Below are positions 1 through 8,341 of a stretch of 64,000 bases of DNA, one piece after another. How positions within the stretch are numbered: the stretch's first letter is position 1; the number at the start of each line of letters is the position of its first letter. The translations under genes were made by a program, and so were the position numbers. The stretch comes from Streptomyces gossypii (GTDB lineage Bacteria > Actinomycetota > Actinomycetes > Streptomycetales > Streptomycetaceae). The notes under the pieces were generated by a model. It saw only the letters and a list, made by a program, of their open reading frames with translations, was not told where the DNA came from and did no database searches. The stretch is taken from positions 124,001-188,000 of the forward strand of contig NZ_JAJAGO010000007.1 of the NCBI RefSeq assembly GCF_025165795.1, read 5' to 3'.

Positions 1-568
1 GGGCCGCTTGCAGGTCGGCTTCCTGGTCACGGCGCAAGTCCTGCTCCAGCCGGACGACGCGCAGCGTCGCGAGCCTCAACTCCAGTGCGTCCATGACGAC
101 GGCGGCAAGGTCCCGGAGCGTGTCCGTCTCCTCCTGGGTGACCTCTCGGGGACCGGTGTCCATGACGTTGACCGTGCCCAGGCGGTGGCCCTCGGCGGTG
201 GTGAGCGGCGCCGCGGCATAGAACCGCAGGCCCAGTTCCCCACGCACCAGCGGGTTGGAGACGGCCCGTGCGTCTTTGAGCGTGTCCGTCAGTACGTAGG
301 GCTCGCCCTGGAGGATGGCTGAGGCGCACAGACCCGGGTCGCGCCCGATCTCGCTGATCCCGTGGATCCCCTGGGCCGCCGCGAGCCAGATCCGGTCCTC
401 GTCGACGATCGTCACCGTGGCGAGCTGCACGTGAAAGGATCGGGCCGCGAGCGCAGCCACCCGCTCGAAGGTACCGTCCGGCGGAGTGTCGAGAATCCGG
501 TAGTTGCGCACCGCAGCCAGCCGCTGCCGTTCCTCGTCGCCTCGAACCCGCTCGGCCTCGACGATCAT
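1..568 (-). CDS. GAF-domain sensory protein, 3' end outside the window
   Basis: Reading leftwards from the ATG at 568, the frame stays open to the window edge, giving at least 189 residues with no stop. A purine-rich site (GAGGGGAGA) lies just upstream of the ATG. The N-terminus has the motif YRILDTPPDGTFERVAALAA followed by a GAF fold (VTIVDEDRIWL, then LCASAI, then LRFYAAAPL and LGTVNVMD at about residues 50-140). This arrangement is usual in Streptomyces proteins in which a GAF module is followed by a phosphatase or kinase output domain. The output domain here would lie beyond position 1, so the enzymatic role cannot be read. It sits in tandem with two GAF-ANTAR genes on the same strand. 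The domain call is secure; full identity is not. Confidence 0.75.
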   Translation of the reverse strand, partial: MIVEAERVRGDEERQRLAAVRNYRILDTPPDGTFERVAALAARSFHVQLATVTIVDEDRIWLAAAQGIHGISEIGRDPGLCASAILQGEPYVLTDTLKDARAVSNPLVRGELGLRFYAAAPLTTAEGHRLGTVNVMDTGPREVTQEETDTLRDLAAVVMDALELRLATLRVVRLEQDLRRDQEADLQAA

Positions 569-1011
569 GACTGTCTCCCCTCGACCCAGCCGAGGCGCCG
601 TCGGCCCAAGGGCACGGCGTCACCGGGAGGCTGGGGTGTGCCTCTTGGGATGCGCTTCCGGGATGACGGCAACCGGGGTCTGGGGCGGACGACACGTGCA
701 ATGTATCAAGGCGCGCCCGGAGATGGGGCGCGTGATGCTCAGGCCGGCCCGAAGCGGCGGCCTATCGCCGGGATGAACGCAGAGAAAGCCGTAACCGAGC
801 GGCGGCTCTTGCCGCTGGAGAATCCGGGGCGTCGCGGAGCGGTATCAGCTGGTGCCGCCGCGGACCGTGGTGCCCTTCGATCCTCCGGGCACGGGCAAGA
901 GCACGTCGTGCCCGGGCTCGGCTGAAGGCCGGCGCACGTCCAGGTCTGCCAGGTCGTCGGCTGACTCTCACCTGGCAACAGCGGCGGCGGCTTCTGTGCC
1001 GGGGCAGGGTC
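569..1011. other. Intergenic stretch, no supported gene
   Basis: About 440 bases between two minus-strand GAF genes. Short frames on both strands have no recognisable family and no good ribosome site. A plus-strand reading near 885-900 gives a P-loop-like PPGTGKS string, but nothing around it looks like an ATPase. Confidence 0.5.
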
Positions 1012-1758
1012 TCACCGCGTTTGGTGGGCTCCGGCCAGCACCAGATCGGGGTCCAGCCGGCCTTCGACCAGATCCAGCGCCGTCGCACCCAGCCGTAGGC
1101 CGTGCGCACGGGCGTGGCCCCGCAGGGCGGTGAACGCCGTGTTCACGTCGACGTTGCCGCGCTCGGCCAGTACGCCCTTGGCTTGTTCGATGACGACGCG
1201 GCTGTTCAAGGCCGTCTGGAGCTGTTCGGTGAGGACCTCGCTGCGTCGCAGTGCGCGTTCCTGCAGGATTCCGATCGTGGCGACGTCCGCCAAGGCGCGC
1301 GCGATCTTCTGGTTGTCCGCAGGCATCTCTCCGGGCTCGTGGCCGAAGAGGTTCAACGCGCCGATGGTCTGGTCACGGAGCCGAAGCGGGAAGGCGTGTA
1401 CCGACTGGTAGCCCTCCTGGCGTGCCTGCTCGCTGAAGAGCGGCCACCGGTGTGCCGTCTCGGTCAGATCCGGTACCAGGACCGGCTGTCGGGAGGTGAA
1501 GCAGTCCAGGCACGGCCCCTCCTGGGTCTGCAGCTGGAAGAGTTCGAGCAGGCGCGTGCGCTCGGTCGATGACGCCATCACCTGCAGACTGCCCCGCTGG
1601 TCGCTCAGCAGCAGCCCTGCGGCGGACGCGTCCAGCAGCTGCACACAGCGCAGCACCAGTTCGTGGAGCAGGTCTGCCACGTCGTAGTCGTCGACCAAGG
1701 TGTCCGCAAGCTGCACGAAGGTCTCGGCGAGCTCTCGTTCCCGGTTCATCGCGGTCAT
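1012..1758 (-). CDS. GAF and ANTAR domain transcription antitermination regulator
   Basis: A GAF domain (about residues 15-165, with QEGPCLDCF and VPDLTET typical of this subgroup) is followed by a C-terminal ANTAR RNA-binding domain. The ANTAR part begins near LNSRVVIEQAKGVLAERG and ends with LRLGATALDLVEGR. In the known family, ANTAR domains bind paired hairpins in nascent RNA and prevent termination; the signal sensed by this GAF is unknown. The start at 1758 is preceded by AAGGGA at good spacing. A start three codons later (1749) has GGGAG at equally good spacing, and an upstream GTG at 1779 is possible. It is followed on the same strand by another GAF gene, with no obvious operon coupling. 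Confidence 0.88.
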   Translation of the reverse strand: MTAMNRERELAETFVQLADTLVDDYDVADLLHELVLRCVQLLDASAAGLLLSDQRGSLQVMASSTERTRLLELFQLQTQEGPCLDCFTSRQPVLVPDLTETAHRWPLFSEQARQEGYQSVHAFPLRLRDQTIGALNLFGHEPGEMPADNQKIARALADVATIGILQERALRRSEVLTEQLQTALNSRVVIEQAKGVLAERGNVDVNTAFTALRGHARAHGLRLGATALDLVEGRLDPDLVLAGAHQTR

Positions 1759-1821
1759 CTCCCGATCCCTTGCCCACATCGTGCTTCATCGCCATGGTAG
1801 AAGGTCGCATCCGTGCGGCCG

Positions 1822-2721
1822 TCACGGCTCATCACTCCCCAGCCGCAGGCGTCCGTCCAGCACGTCGGCAGCCACCTCACCGATCAGCGCGCCGATGAGG
1901 AAGGCGTGGGCCCGCATCAGCGCGATGGCGTCTGCCGCGGGGACGTCGAGGCGCGCCATGAGCACGCCCGTCGCCTGATGCACCTGCCGGTGCGAGGCCG
2001 TCTCATCAGTCCAGTTCACCGCTCCGATGTCGCTCGGAGACTGGTGCAGCATGAGCAGGGCCCAGACGGCCACGTCGGCGATCTGCAGGACCGTGGCCAG
2101 TTCGTCGACACTCAACGGCCCCGGCTGCCCACGGTAGACGCTCATCGCCCCGATCCGGATCGCACCCCAGCCCAGCGGAAAGACGAAGAGCCCCGCGACC
2201 TCGTGTTCCTCGACGGCGTGCGCGAAGGTCGGCCAGCGCGGGGGAGCGGCCGTCCGGACATCGGGCACCAGCACAGGCCCGCCACTTTCGAACGCCTCGA
2301 AGCACGGACCCTCGCCCAGGGTGTACTGCAGTTCTTCAAGGACGTTTGCAGTGCTACCGCTGGCATAGAGTGTCTCGCGATGCTGCCGGTCCCCGATCAG
2401 TGCGAACGAGACCCCGTCCCCCACTGTCAGCAACTCCGCGCACGCCCGGCACGCCCGCGCCATCGGAGCGAGGGGGCTGGAGACATCCCTTATCGCCTCA
2501 GTGACAGCGGCCCGCAGGCTGTCCCGATCAGCCACGGTAGCCACCGGCCCCGGAAATCGTGCCCATCGCGTCGGCTCCGTCCCTAGGATCACCGGCACGT
2601 CGGTCCCACACGCGACGGGGTCCAGGTTCACGAGTCCACGGCCGGTCAGCTCAGCGTACTCCCATAGGCTGTCCCTGAGCGGCCGGTGGGCAGGCAGCAC
2701 AGCCACGCATGGGGTGGCCAC
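1822..2721 (-). CDS. GAF and ANTAR domain regulator
   Basis: The central GAF domain covers about residues 90-225 (LGEGPCFEAF, VLVPDVRTA, GLFVFPLGWG, IGAMSVYRG). A C-terminal ANTAR domain runs from HQATGVLMARLDVPAADAIA to VLDGRLRLG. It belongs to the same class as the gene at 1012-1758, and the two are probably old paralogues. The GTG start at 2721 has no clear ribosome site. The first roughly 80 residues do not resemble a known domain, so translation may begin further in. It is the first gene of the minus-strand GAF run. A role in RNA-level antitermination is inferred from the ANTAR domain only. Confidence 0.8.
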   Translation of the reverse strand: MATPCVAVLPAHRPLRDSLWEYAELTGRGLVNLDPVACGTDVPVILGTEPTRWARFPGPVATVADRDSLRAAVTEAIRDVSSPLAPMARACRACAELLTVGDGVSFALIGDRQHRETLYASGSTANVLEELQYTLGEGPCFEAFESGGPVLVPDVRTAAPPRWPTFAHAVEEHEVAGLFVFPLGWGAIRIGAMSVYRGQPGPLSVDELATVLQIADVAVWALLMLHQSPSDIGAVNWTDETASHRQVHQATGVLMARLDVPAADAIALMRAHAFLIGALIGEVAADVLDGRLRLGSDEP

Positions 2722-3055
2722 ACCGGCTACAGGGTCCGAGCCGGCGCGGCCCGAGCCCGCCGTCGCCCGGGCGATGGGGAAGCCTCACTGCCAGTGCCGT
2801 GCCGGTGCGGTCTCGAGTGACGCGGGCCCAGGATCCGTTGCGATCCTGGACACACGAAGGGCGCCTCCCCGGAGTCGGTGCCTGTGCAGTACCGATCACC
2901 TGGCGGCGAACAGCACCCCGGGGCAAGGTCGGCCGGCGGAGCTACGTCCTCATGCGGATGCTCGATTCCGTACCGCGCAAGGTCTCTCTGTTGAGATGCT
3001 GCGCTTCGGGCACGCAGGGTACGGAGATACCGCGGCCACCCCGGGACAATCGTGC
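2722..3055. other. Intergenic stretch, nothing recognised
   Basis: About 330 bases between two minus-strand genes. No frame here shows a family motif, and no clear promoter, operator or hairpin with a T-run was seen. It probably contains the promoter for the GAF-ANTAR gene to its left. Confidence 0.4.
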
Positions 3056-3478
3056 CTACCCCAGAAAGCTCAGGCGGACCTGGCGGTGCGGGTTGTCCCG
3101 GTTGGTGTCGACGAGGCAGACGGACTGCCAGGTGCCGAGGGCCAGCCTGCCGGAGAGGACCGGGAGGGTGGCGTGGGGTGGGACGAGGGCGGGAAGGACG
3201 TGGTCGCGGCCGTGGCCCGGGGTGCCGTGGCGGTGGTTCCAGCGGTCGTCGGCGGGCAGCAGGTCGCGGAGTACGGCGAGCAGGTCGCGGTCGCTTCCCG
3301 CGCCGGTCTCCAGGATGGCGATGCCGGCCGTCGCGTGCGGTACGAACACGTTGAGCAGCCCGTCGCGGCCGGCGGCGGAGTGTTCGAGGAACTCCGCACA
3401 GTCGTGGGTCAGGTCGGTGACGGTCTCCTCCGCGCCGGTGGTGACGTCCAGGAGGCGGGTGCGCAGTGCGTCGGTCAT
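3056..3478 (-). CDS. YjbQ/UPF0047 family protein
   Basis: A protein of 140 residues, the usual length for the YjbQ family (secondary thiamine-phosphate synthase-like). Family motifs are VFVPHATAGIAILE at about residues 44-57 with the conserved His, an acidic HGTPGHGRDHVLPAL stretch, and GTWQSVCLVDTNRD near the C-terminus. Escherichia coli YjbQ has weak thiamine-phosphate synthase activity, but the true cellular role is unsettled. It is divergent from the monooxygenase-like gene at 3563 with 84 bases between the starts, so both promoters lie in that gap. Confidence 0.88.
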   Translation of the reverse strand: MTDALRTRLLDVTTGAEETVTDLTHDCAEFLEHSAAGRDGLLNVFVPHATAGIAILETGAGSDRDLLAVLRDLLPADDRWNHRHGTPGHGRDHVLPALVPPHATLPVLSGRLALGTWQSVCLVDTNRDNPHRQVRLSFLG

Positions 3479-3562
3479 GCCCCCATCCTGCCGCGCCGGG
3501 CGCCGTCAGGCGGGGCGGCGTCGCACGGGAAGCTTCGGGCGGGGCGCGCTGTTGGTGGAAGC

Positions 3563-4699
3563 ATGAACTACACGGACACGGAGGTCGTGGTCATCGGCGC
3601 CGGGCAGGCTGGCCTTTCCAGTGCGTACCACCTGCGGCGTGCGGGCTTCGAGCCCGGCCGGGACTTCGTGGTCCTGGACCACTCCCCCCGCCCCGGCGGC
3701 GCCTGGCAGTTCCGCTGGCCGTCCCTGACGTACGGGAAGGTCCACGGCATGCACGCGCTGCCCGGGATGGAGCTCACCGGCGCCGACCCCGAGCGTCCGT
3801 CCGCCGAGGTCATCGGGGCCTACTTCGTCTCCTACGAGCGCGCGTTCGCTCTCCCGGTGCGGCGGCCGGTGCAGGTGAAAGCGGTACGCGAGGACCCGCG
3901 CGAGGGTTCGGACCGGCTGCTCGTGGAGACCTCGGCCGGGACCTGGGCAGCCCGCGCGGTGATCAGCGCCACGGGCACCTGGGACCGCCCGTTCTGGCCG
4001 CGCTTCCCCGGTCAGGAGGCGTTCCGCGGCACACAGCTGCACACCGCGCAGTACCCCGGCCCCCGTACCGAACCGTTCACCGGGAAGCGGGTGATCGTCG
4101 TCGGGGGCGGTACCTCGGCCGTGCAGCATCTGCTGGAGATCGGCGAGGTGGCGGCGGACACGACATGGGTGACACGCCGGCCGCCCGTCTTCCGCGAGGG
4201 CCCGTTCGACGAGGAGGAGGGCCGGGCGGCCGTGGCGCGGGTGGAGGAGCGGGTACGCGACGGCCTGCCTCCGCGCAGCGTGGTTTCGGTGACGGGTTTG
4301 CCCATGACCGACGCGATGCGGCGCGCCCGGGCGAGCGGGCTGCTGGAGCGGCTGCCGCTGTTCGAGCGGATCACCCCGGGCGGTGTGGTCTGGCCGGACG
4401 GGCGGACCGCACCGGCCGACACCCTGCTGTGGGCCACCGGCTTCCGCCCCGTCGTGGCGCATCTGGCGCCGCTGCGGCTGCGCGAGCGCGGGGGCGGCAT
4501 CCGGCTGGACGGCACCCGGGCGGTCCGGGACCCGCGCGTCCATCTTGTGGGTTACGGCCCGTCGGCGAGCACCATCGGCGCGAACCGCGCGGGCCGGACG
4601 GCCGTACGGGAGATCCGGGCGCTGCTCGCCGGGACGGGGACACGCGGGGACGTCCGCGGGCGGCCGCTGGAGAGCATCGCCGCCACGGCCGCCGCGTAG
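3563..4699 (+). CDS. FAD/NAD(P)H-dependent monooxygenase-like oxidoreductase
   Basis: A protein of 378 residues with an N-terminal FAD Rossmann motif (VVVIGAGQAGLSSAYHL, residues 8-24) and a second nucleotide motif for NAD(P)H (VIVVGGGTSAVQHLLE, about 180). Between them is FRGTQLHTAQY, which fits the flavin monooxygenase fingerprint FxGxxxHxxxY. A late ATGFRP motif closes the FAD domain. It is shorter than classical flavin monooxygenases and resembles the CzcO-like putative flavoproteins, some linked to cation resistance. Substrate is unknown. The ATG at 3563 has a weak GGAAG site and fits the domain start exactly; the frame stays open far upstream, but that part is shadow sequence. Confidence 0.88.
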   Translation: MNYTDTEVVVIGAGQAGLSSAYHLRRAGFEPGRDFVVLDHSPRPGGAWQFRWPSLTYGKVHGMHALPGMELTGADPERPSAEVIGAYFVSYERAFALPVRRPVQVKAVREDPREGSDRLLVETSAGTWAARAVISATGTWDRPFWPRFPGQEAFRGTQLHTAQYPGPRTEPFTGKRVIVVGGGTSAVQHLLEIGEVAADTTWVTRRPPVFREGPFDEEEGRAAVARVEERVRDGLPPRSVVSVTGLPMTDAMRRARASGLLERLPLFERITPGGVVWPDGRTAPADTLLWATGFRPVVAHLAPLRLRERGGGIRLDGTRAVRDPRVHLVGYGPSASTIGANRAGRTAVREIRALLAGTGTRGDVRGRPLESIAATAAA

Positions 4700-4830
4700 G
4701 CGCGGGTGGGCGGCCGGGCCGGTCAGCCGGTTCCGAGACCCGCCGTGGCGGCTCGGTGTCATTGATCTACACCTCTGTTGGTCTGCGTGCCCCCTTGTCG
4801 CCCCGTGTGCCACCTGGATAGCTTCCCGGC

Positions 4831-6114
4831 ATGCCTTCCCGTCGTTCCCTCCTCGCCGGTGCCACCGCCGCCGCGCTCACCACTCCTGCGATCGCCGCCG
4901 CCCCGGCCGGGGCCGCCCCCGCTGCCGGCGGCCGAGGCCGGCTGACACCGGGGGCCGATCTCGCCGCGTCCCGGCACTGGCCGATGCTGCGCGGCCGGAA
5001 GGTCGGGGTGGTCAGCAATCCGACCGGTGTGCTGCGGGACACCCGCCACATCGTCGACTCGATGGCCGCGCGCGAGGAGCTGGACATCGTCGGCGTCTTC
5101 GGGCCCGAGCACGGTTTCCGGGGCAGCGCCCAGGCGGGTGAGTCCGAGCCGGAGTTCGAGGACCCGCGTACCGGACTGACGGTGTACGACGCCTACGGGG
5201 CGAACGCCGCGAAGATGCGCGAGCTGTTCACCAAAGCGGGCGCGGACACCATCGTCTTCGACATCCAGGACGTCGGCGTGCGCTTCTACACGTACATCTG
5301 GACGATGTACCACGCGATGACCGCCGCGCGTGACCTCGGCGCCCGCTTCGTCGTACTCGACCGGCCCAACCCGGTCGGGCGGCGGGCCGACGGGCCGCTG
5401 ATGACCGACGGGTTCACCTCCGGAGTGGGGCTCAAGCCGATCATCCAGCAGCACGGCATGACCGTGGGCGAGCTGGCTCGCTACTTCAACGGCGAGCTGC
5501 TGCCCGGGGAGGGGAAGGGCGGCAAGGTGGAGCTGGAGGTGGTACGGATGCGCGGCTGGGACCCGCGTTCGGTGGCCACCGGCAACGGCCTGCCGTGGGT
5601 CCCCCCTTCCCCCAACATGCCGACCGCTGACACCGCCGCCGCCTATCCGGGCACCGGCTACTTCGAGGGCACCAACCTCTCCGAGGGGCGCGGCACGACG
5701 AGACCGTTCGAGTTCATCGGCGCGCCCTACCTCGACCACCACTACAGCGACCGGCTGAACGCCCGGGCACTGCCCGGGGTCGTCTTCCGCGAGGGCTATT
5801 TCGTGCCGACGTTCAGCAAGCACGAGAAGAAGACCTGCGCGGGGGTGCAGCTCGTCGTCACCGACCCGCTGCGTTTCCGGCCCATCGCGACCGCCGTGGC
5901 GATGCTGGTGGAAGCGCACAGGTACGAGGAGTTCGCCTGGCGGGAGGACTCCTGGGACCCGAAGCGGCCGTACTGGATCGACAAGCTCTCCGGCTCGCCC
6001 CGGCTGCGCGAGATGATCGACTCGGGTGCGGAGCCGGACCAGGTGACCGCGGCCTGGGCGGGCGAGGTGCGGGACTTCGAGCACACACGGCGGCCGTACC
6101 TGCTGTACCGCTGA
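4831..6114 (+). CDS. Tat-exported NamZ-type exo-beta-N-acetylmuramidase (DUF1343)
   Basis: A protein of 427 residues. The N-terminus (PSRRSLLAGATAAALTTPA) is a twin-arginine signal ending near AGAAPA. The mature part matches the DUF1343/NamZ family: VGVVSNPTGV, then FGPEHGFRG, VYDAYG, VFDIQDVGVRFYTY, VLDRPNPVG, MTVGELARYFNGE, LPWVPPSPNMP and NLSEGRGTTRPFE. In Bacillus, NamZ removes terminal MurNAc from peptidoglycan fragments during wall recycling, so an extracytoplasmic role in muropeptide turnover is the best inference. It appears to be a single-gene unit, 131 bases after the upstream gene. The start codon immediately precedes the signal peptide. Confidence 0.93.
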   Translation: MPSRRSLLAGATAAALTTPAIAAAPAGAAPAAGGRGRLTPGADLAASRHWPMLRGRKVGVVSNPTGVLRDTRHIVDSMAAREELDIVGVFGPEHGFRGSAQAGESEPEFEDPRTGLTVYDAYGANAAKMRELFTKAGADTIVFDIQDVGVRFYTYIWTMYHAMTAARDLGARFVVLDRPNPVGRRADGPLMTDGFTSGVGLKPIIQQHGMTVGELARYFNGELLPGEGKGGKVELEVVRMRGWDPRSVATGNGLPWVPPSPNMPTADTAAAYPGTGYFEGTNLSEGRGTTRPFEFIGAPYLDHHYSDRLNARALPGVVFREGYFVPTFSKHEKKTCAGVQLVVTDPLRFRPIATAVAMLVEAHRYEEFAWREDSWDPKRPYWIDKLSGSPRLREMIDSGAEPDQVTAAWAGEVRDFEHTRRPYLLYR

Positions 6115-6198
6115 GCGGCGCCGGACGGGGCGGGCCGAGGCGGGAATTGAGTATCCGTACTCATGGCGGCGGGCCTGCCGCCAGCCACGATGAGACGC

Positions 6199-6486
6199 AT
6201 GACGACTCCTCTCCAGCGGCCGACCACGACCGCCTTCTTCGCTCAGGCCGCCCTCGCCTTCGCCGTGTCCCTGCTCGCAGTCGGCATCGGCGTCGTATGG
6301 CTGCCGGTCGGGCCGTGGGAGCGCGGATTCCTCGCGCTCGGCGTGCTCTTCCTTGTCAGTTCGTCCTTCACGCTGGCCAAGTGCGTACGCGACCGACAGG
6401 AGACCCTGGAGGTGACACACCGGGTGGACCAGGCCCGCATCGACAAGATCATCTCTGAGCACGATCCGTTCGAGATCAAGAGCTGA
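6199..6486 (+). CDS. YiaA/YiaB family small membrane protein
   Basis: A protein of 95 residues with two hydrophobic helices (about residues 10-30 and 36-55), then a charged tail (KCVRDRQETLEV, ending DPFEIKS). The motif FFAQAALAFAVSLLAVGIG followed by W-RGFLALGVLFLVSSSFTLAK is typical of the YiaAB domain. Function is unknown in the family. The frame opens upstream at 6163, but the ATG at 6199 begins right at the domain and follows a GATGAGA stretch. It lies 84 bases after NamZ and may be a separate transcript. Confidence 0.8.
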   Translation: MTTPLQRPTTTAFFAQAALAFAVSLLAVGIGVVWLPVGPWERGFLALGVLFLVSSSFTLAKCVRDRQETLEVTHRVDQARIDKIISEHDPFEIKS

Positions 6487-6566
6487 TTCGCTCGGAGCGG
6501 CGCTGGGCCGTCCGCCCCGGCGTGAAGGTGCTGGCCCGCGCCGCCGCCCTCACCTCGGGCCCGCTG

Positions 6567-7367
6567 CTAGCGGAGAGGTTCCCCGTCGACCTCGGTGGTG
6601 ACCGACTCGTGCAGGAAGCACAGGTGCCCGCCCGCCTTGGTGGCTTCCTCCAGCGGTTCGGGGTACGACCAGGCCACGTCGTCGACCCGCCGGTCGCCGT
6701 CCGCGAACGCCCAATAGGTGGTGGTGCCCTTGTAGGGGCACACGGTGCGGGTGGGGCTCTCGGTGAGCAGGTCGCGCCGTACGTCCTCGGGCGGGATGTA
6801 GTAGCGGTTGGGCAGTCCGGTCTCGCTCAGCAGCATGGGCCGGTCGGTCTCGGCGACCGGCCGGCCGTCGAGCAGTACGCGCACATGGCGGCTGCTCTGC
6901 CGCACGTCGACGCGGTGGTAGGGGTCCCGCAGGTGGCCGTGGACCTCCTCGTCCTCGTCGAACCAGGCGTCCGCGGCCTGCCAGTACAGAGCCAGGTGAC
7001 CGCGCAGCCAGGCGGCTCCGTCGAGCGCCTCGGGGTAGGCCCATACGCCGTTCTCGGCGCGCTGGTCGCCGACGCGGACCGACCAGTACGACGCCTGCCC
7101 CTTGAACGGGCAGTGCGTCGTGTGATCGCTGGCCTCCAGCACGTCGCTGCGGACATCGGCGAGGGGAATGTACAACTGCGGGAGCAGACCGGTCTCGTGC
7201 AGCAGCTTGCCGTCGCGCGTGTCCACCACGGTCTCGCCACCGATCACCGCGCGCACGCGACGCGGGAACTGCTGGAAGAAGAGCCGGTGCGCGGGCCCCT
7301 CGATGTCGTAGTTGACCGACTGCGGTGGGGCTCCGGACAACGGCCCGTGGGACAGCGTCAGAGTCAT
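6567..7367 (-). CDS. Tandem DUF427 domain protein
   Basis: A protein of 266 residues built from two copies of the DUF427 fold. Each copy has the pattern RV-IGG, D(T/R), LLHETGL or LLSETGL, an -YIP-EDVR element, then CPFKGQASYWSV (first copy) or CPYKGTTTYWAF (second), and a closing W-YPEPL. The biochemical function of DUF427 is unknown. The ATG at 7367 is preceded by a strong GGGAGGT site; an upstream in-frame start at 7469 adds an unlikely leader. Its promoter side borders the mobile-element remnant. Confidence 0.9.
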   Translation of the reverse strand: MTLTLSHGPLSGAPPQSVNYDIEGPAHRLFFQQFPRRVRAVIGGETVVDTRDGKLLHETGLLPQLYIPLADVRSDVLEASDHTTHCPFKGQASYWSVRVGDQRAENGVWAYPEALDGAAWLRGHLALYWQAADAWFDEDEEVHGHLRDPYHRVDVRQSSRHVRVLLDGRPVAETDRPMLLSETGLPNRYYIPPEDVRRDLLTESPTRTVCPYKGTTTYWAFADGDRRVDDVAWSYPEPLEEATKAGGHLCFLHESVTTEVDGEPLR

Positions 7368-7501
7368 GGCAGTACCTCCCGTTTCGGCTGCACCTGTGTC
7401 TGTCTCGTCCGCGCCCCGGAGGATGATCCAGCCGAAGACCTTCTCCGCCCCGGGCGAGGCCGGCTCCATCGGATGTCTAGTGCTGCGTCTGGCAAGGTTT
7501 G

Positions 7502-7517
7502 CCCCGCTTCAGCGGGG
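7502..7517 (+). repeat. Left-end hairpin of the IS605-like element
   Basis: A perfect short palindrome CCCCGC-TTCA-GCGGGG about 125 bases upstream of the tnpB start. In IS200/IS605 elements, subterminal imperfect hairpins are recognised by TnpA during single-strand transposition. Confidence 0.5.
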
Positions 7518-7640
7518 TGGGGAATCGCGTCTCTCGATTGCTCTGACCTCGGCGTTTCGCATAGATGGGCACTGTTGTCAGTGGCGCCCGCTAGGTTGTC
7601 CCTACCGGCGTGGATGCTGGGAGGGGGGGTGGGCCGGGTG

Positions 7641-8205
7641 ATGCGCGCGTACAAGTTCGTGATGCGTCCCACTGTCCGCCAGGCCCAAGCGTTGGGTGAG
7701 ATGCTGCGGGATCACTGCTCAATGTACAACGGCGCGCTCCAGGAGCGGCGTGACGCCTGCCGGCATGTCTCCCAGACCACCGTCCGGTACGGGCAGCAGT
7801 CCGCGCAGCTCAAGGAGATCCGGGCGTTCGATCCCGAGCGGCAGGGCCGGTGGTCGTTCTCGTCCCAGCAGGCCACCTTGCGCCGTCTCGACAGGTCGTT
7901 CCAGGCGTTCTTCCGCCGGGTGCCGCCGCGAAAGCCGGGCTGAGCCGGAGTATCCACGATGCGGGTTGGGGGTGTTCCTGGGCATCCTCGCGCACAAGGC
8001 TGAAAGCGCCGGTCGCAAGCTGATCCCGGTGGACCCTCGCAACACCTCCCGCACCTGCCCCGCCTGCGGGCACGTGTCCGACGAGAACCGCACCACCCAC
8101 GAGAAGTTCAAGTGCACCCGGTGCGGGCACACCGCCCACGCCGATCAGGTGGGCGCGCTCAACGTCGCTGTCAGGGCCGGGCTGGTCCCTCCCGCCGTGG
8201 CCTAG
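7641..8205 (+). pseudogene. tnpB: tnpB remnant (RNA-guided nuclease family), deleted and frameshifted
   Basis: From the ATG at 7641 the sequence reads as a TnpB N-terminus (AYKFVMRPTVRQAQALGEML, then YNGALQERRDA, then LRRLDRSFQAFFRRV) and stops at 7943. The C-terminal part resumes in other frames: LSRSIHDAGWG (from 7940), then after a shift VFLGILAHKAESAGRKLIPVD, NTSRTCPACGHVS and the second zinc-knuckle half FKCTRCGHTAHADQVGALN to the stop at 8205. The middle of a normal 370-420 residue TnpB, including two of the three RuvC acidic motifs, is missing. The shift inside the C-terminal part falls in a G5 run (7970-7974), where a sixth G would restore the frame. It cannot make an active nuclease. 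Confidence 0.88.
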
Positions 8206-8252
8206 CCACGACAGGAGAAGCCCTCCGGATCCATCCCGAGGGAGGAGTCACC
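8206..8252 (+). ncRNA. Probable remnant of the omegaRNA / right-end segment
   Basis: In TnpB elements, the guide RNA scaffold overlaps the 3' end of tnpB and the right end, finishing at the element boundary. Here the hairpin at 8221-8242 and the terminal GGAGTCAC just after it match that layout. The sequence beyond 8252 would be the guide position. This is inferred from position and hairpin shape; transcription cannot be judged. Confidence 0.35.
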
Positions 8253-8341
8253 GTATGGGCGATCTCCGCACCGGTCGCGTAACACCACCGGCGGCGACGG
8301 GCTCGTCCACAGCAGCCGCCGGGGATCGGCCTCCCGCCCGT

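Larger units (their letters stand above)
7484..8252 (+). mobile_element. Degenerate IS200/IS605 (IS1341-like) element carrying only a tnpB remnant
   Basis: Left and right end structures typical of Streptomyces IS605-group elements flank a broken tnpB. On the left, CCCCGCTTCAGCGGGG (7502-7517) forms a perfect 6-bp hairpin. On the right, CCCTCCGGA / TCCCGAGGG arms (8221-8242) form a hairpin with one mismatch, followed by AGGAGTCAC. No tnpA transposase gene is present. The ends are set from these motifs and are approximate, because this group makes no target duplication. Confidence 0.7.

Noticed and set aside
852..1133. Plus-strand frame with a P-loop-like PPGTGKS string
   Set aside because: Only the short string matches; no other ATPase motif, poor composition and overlap with the real GAF-ANTAR gene on the other strand.
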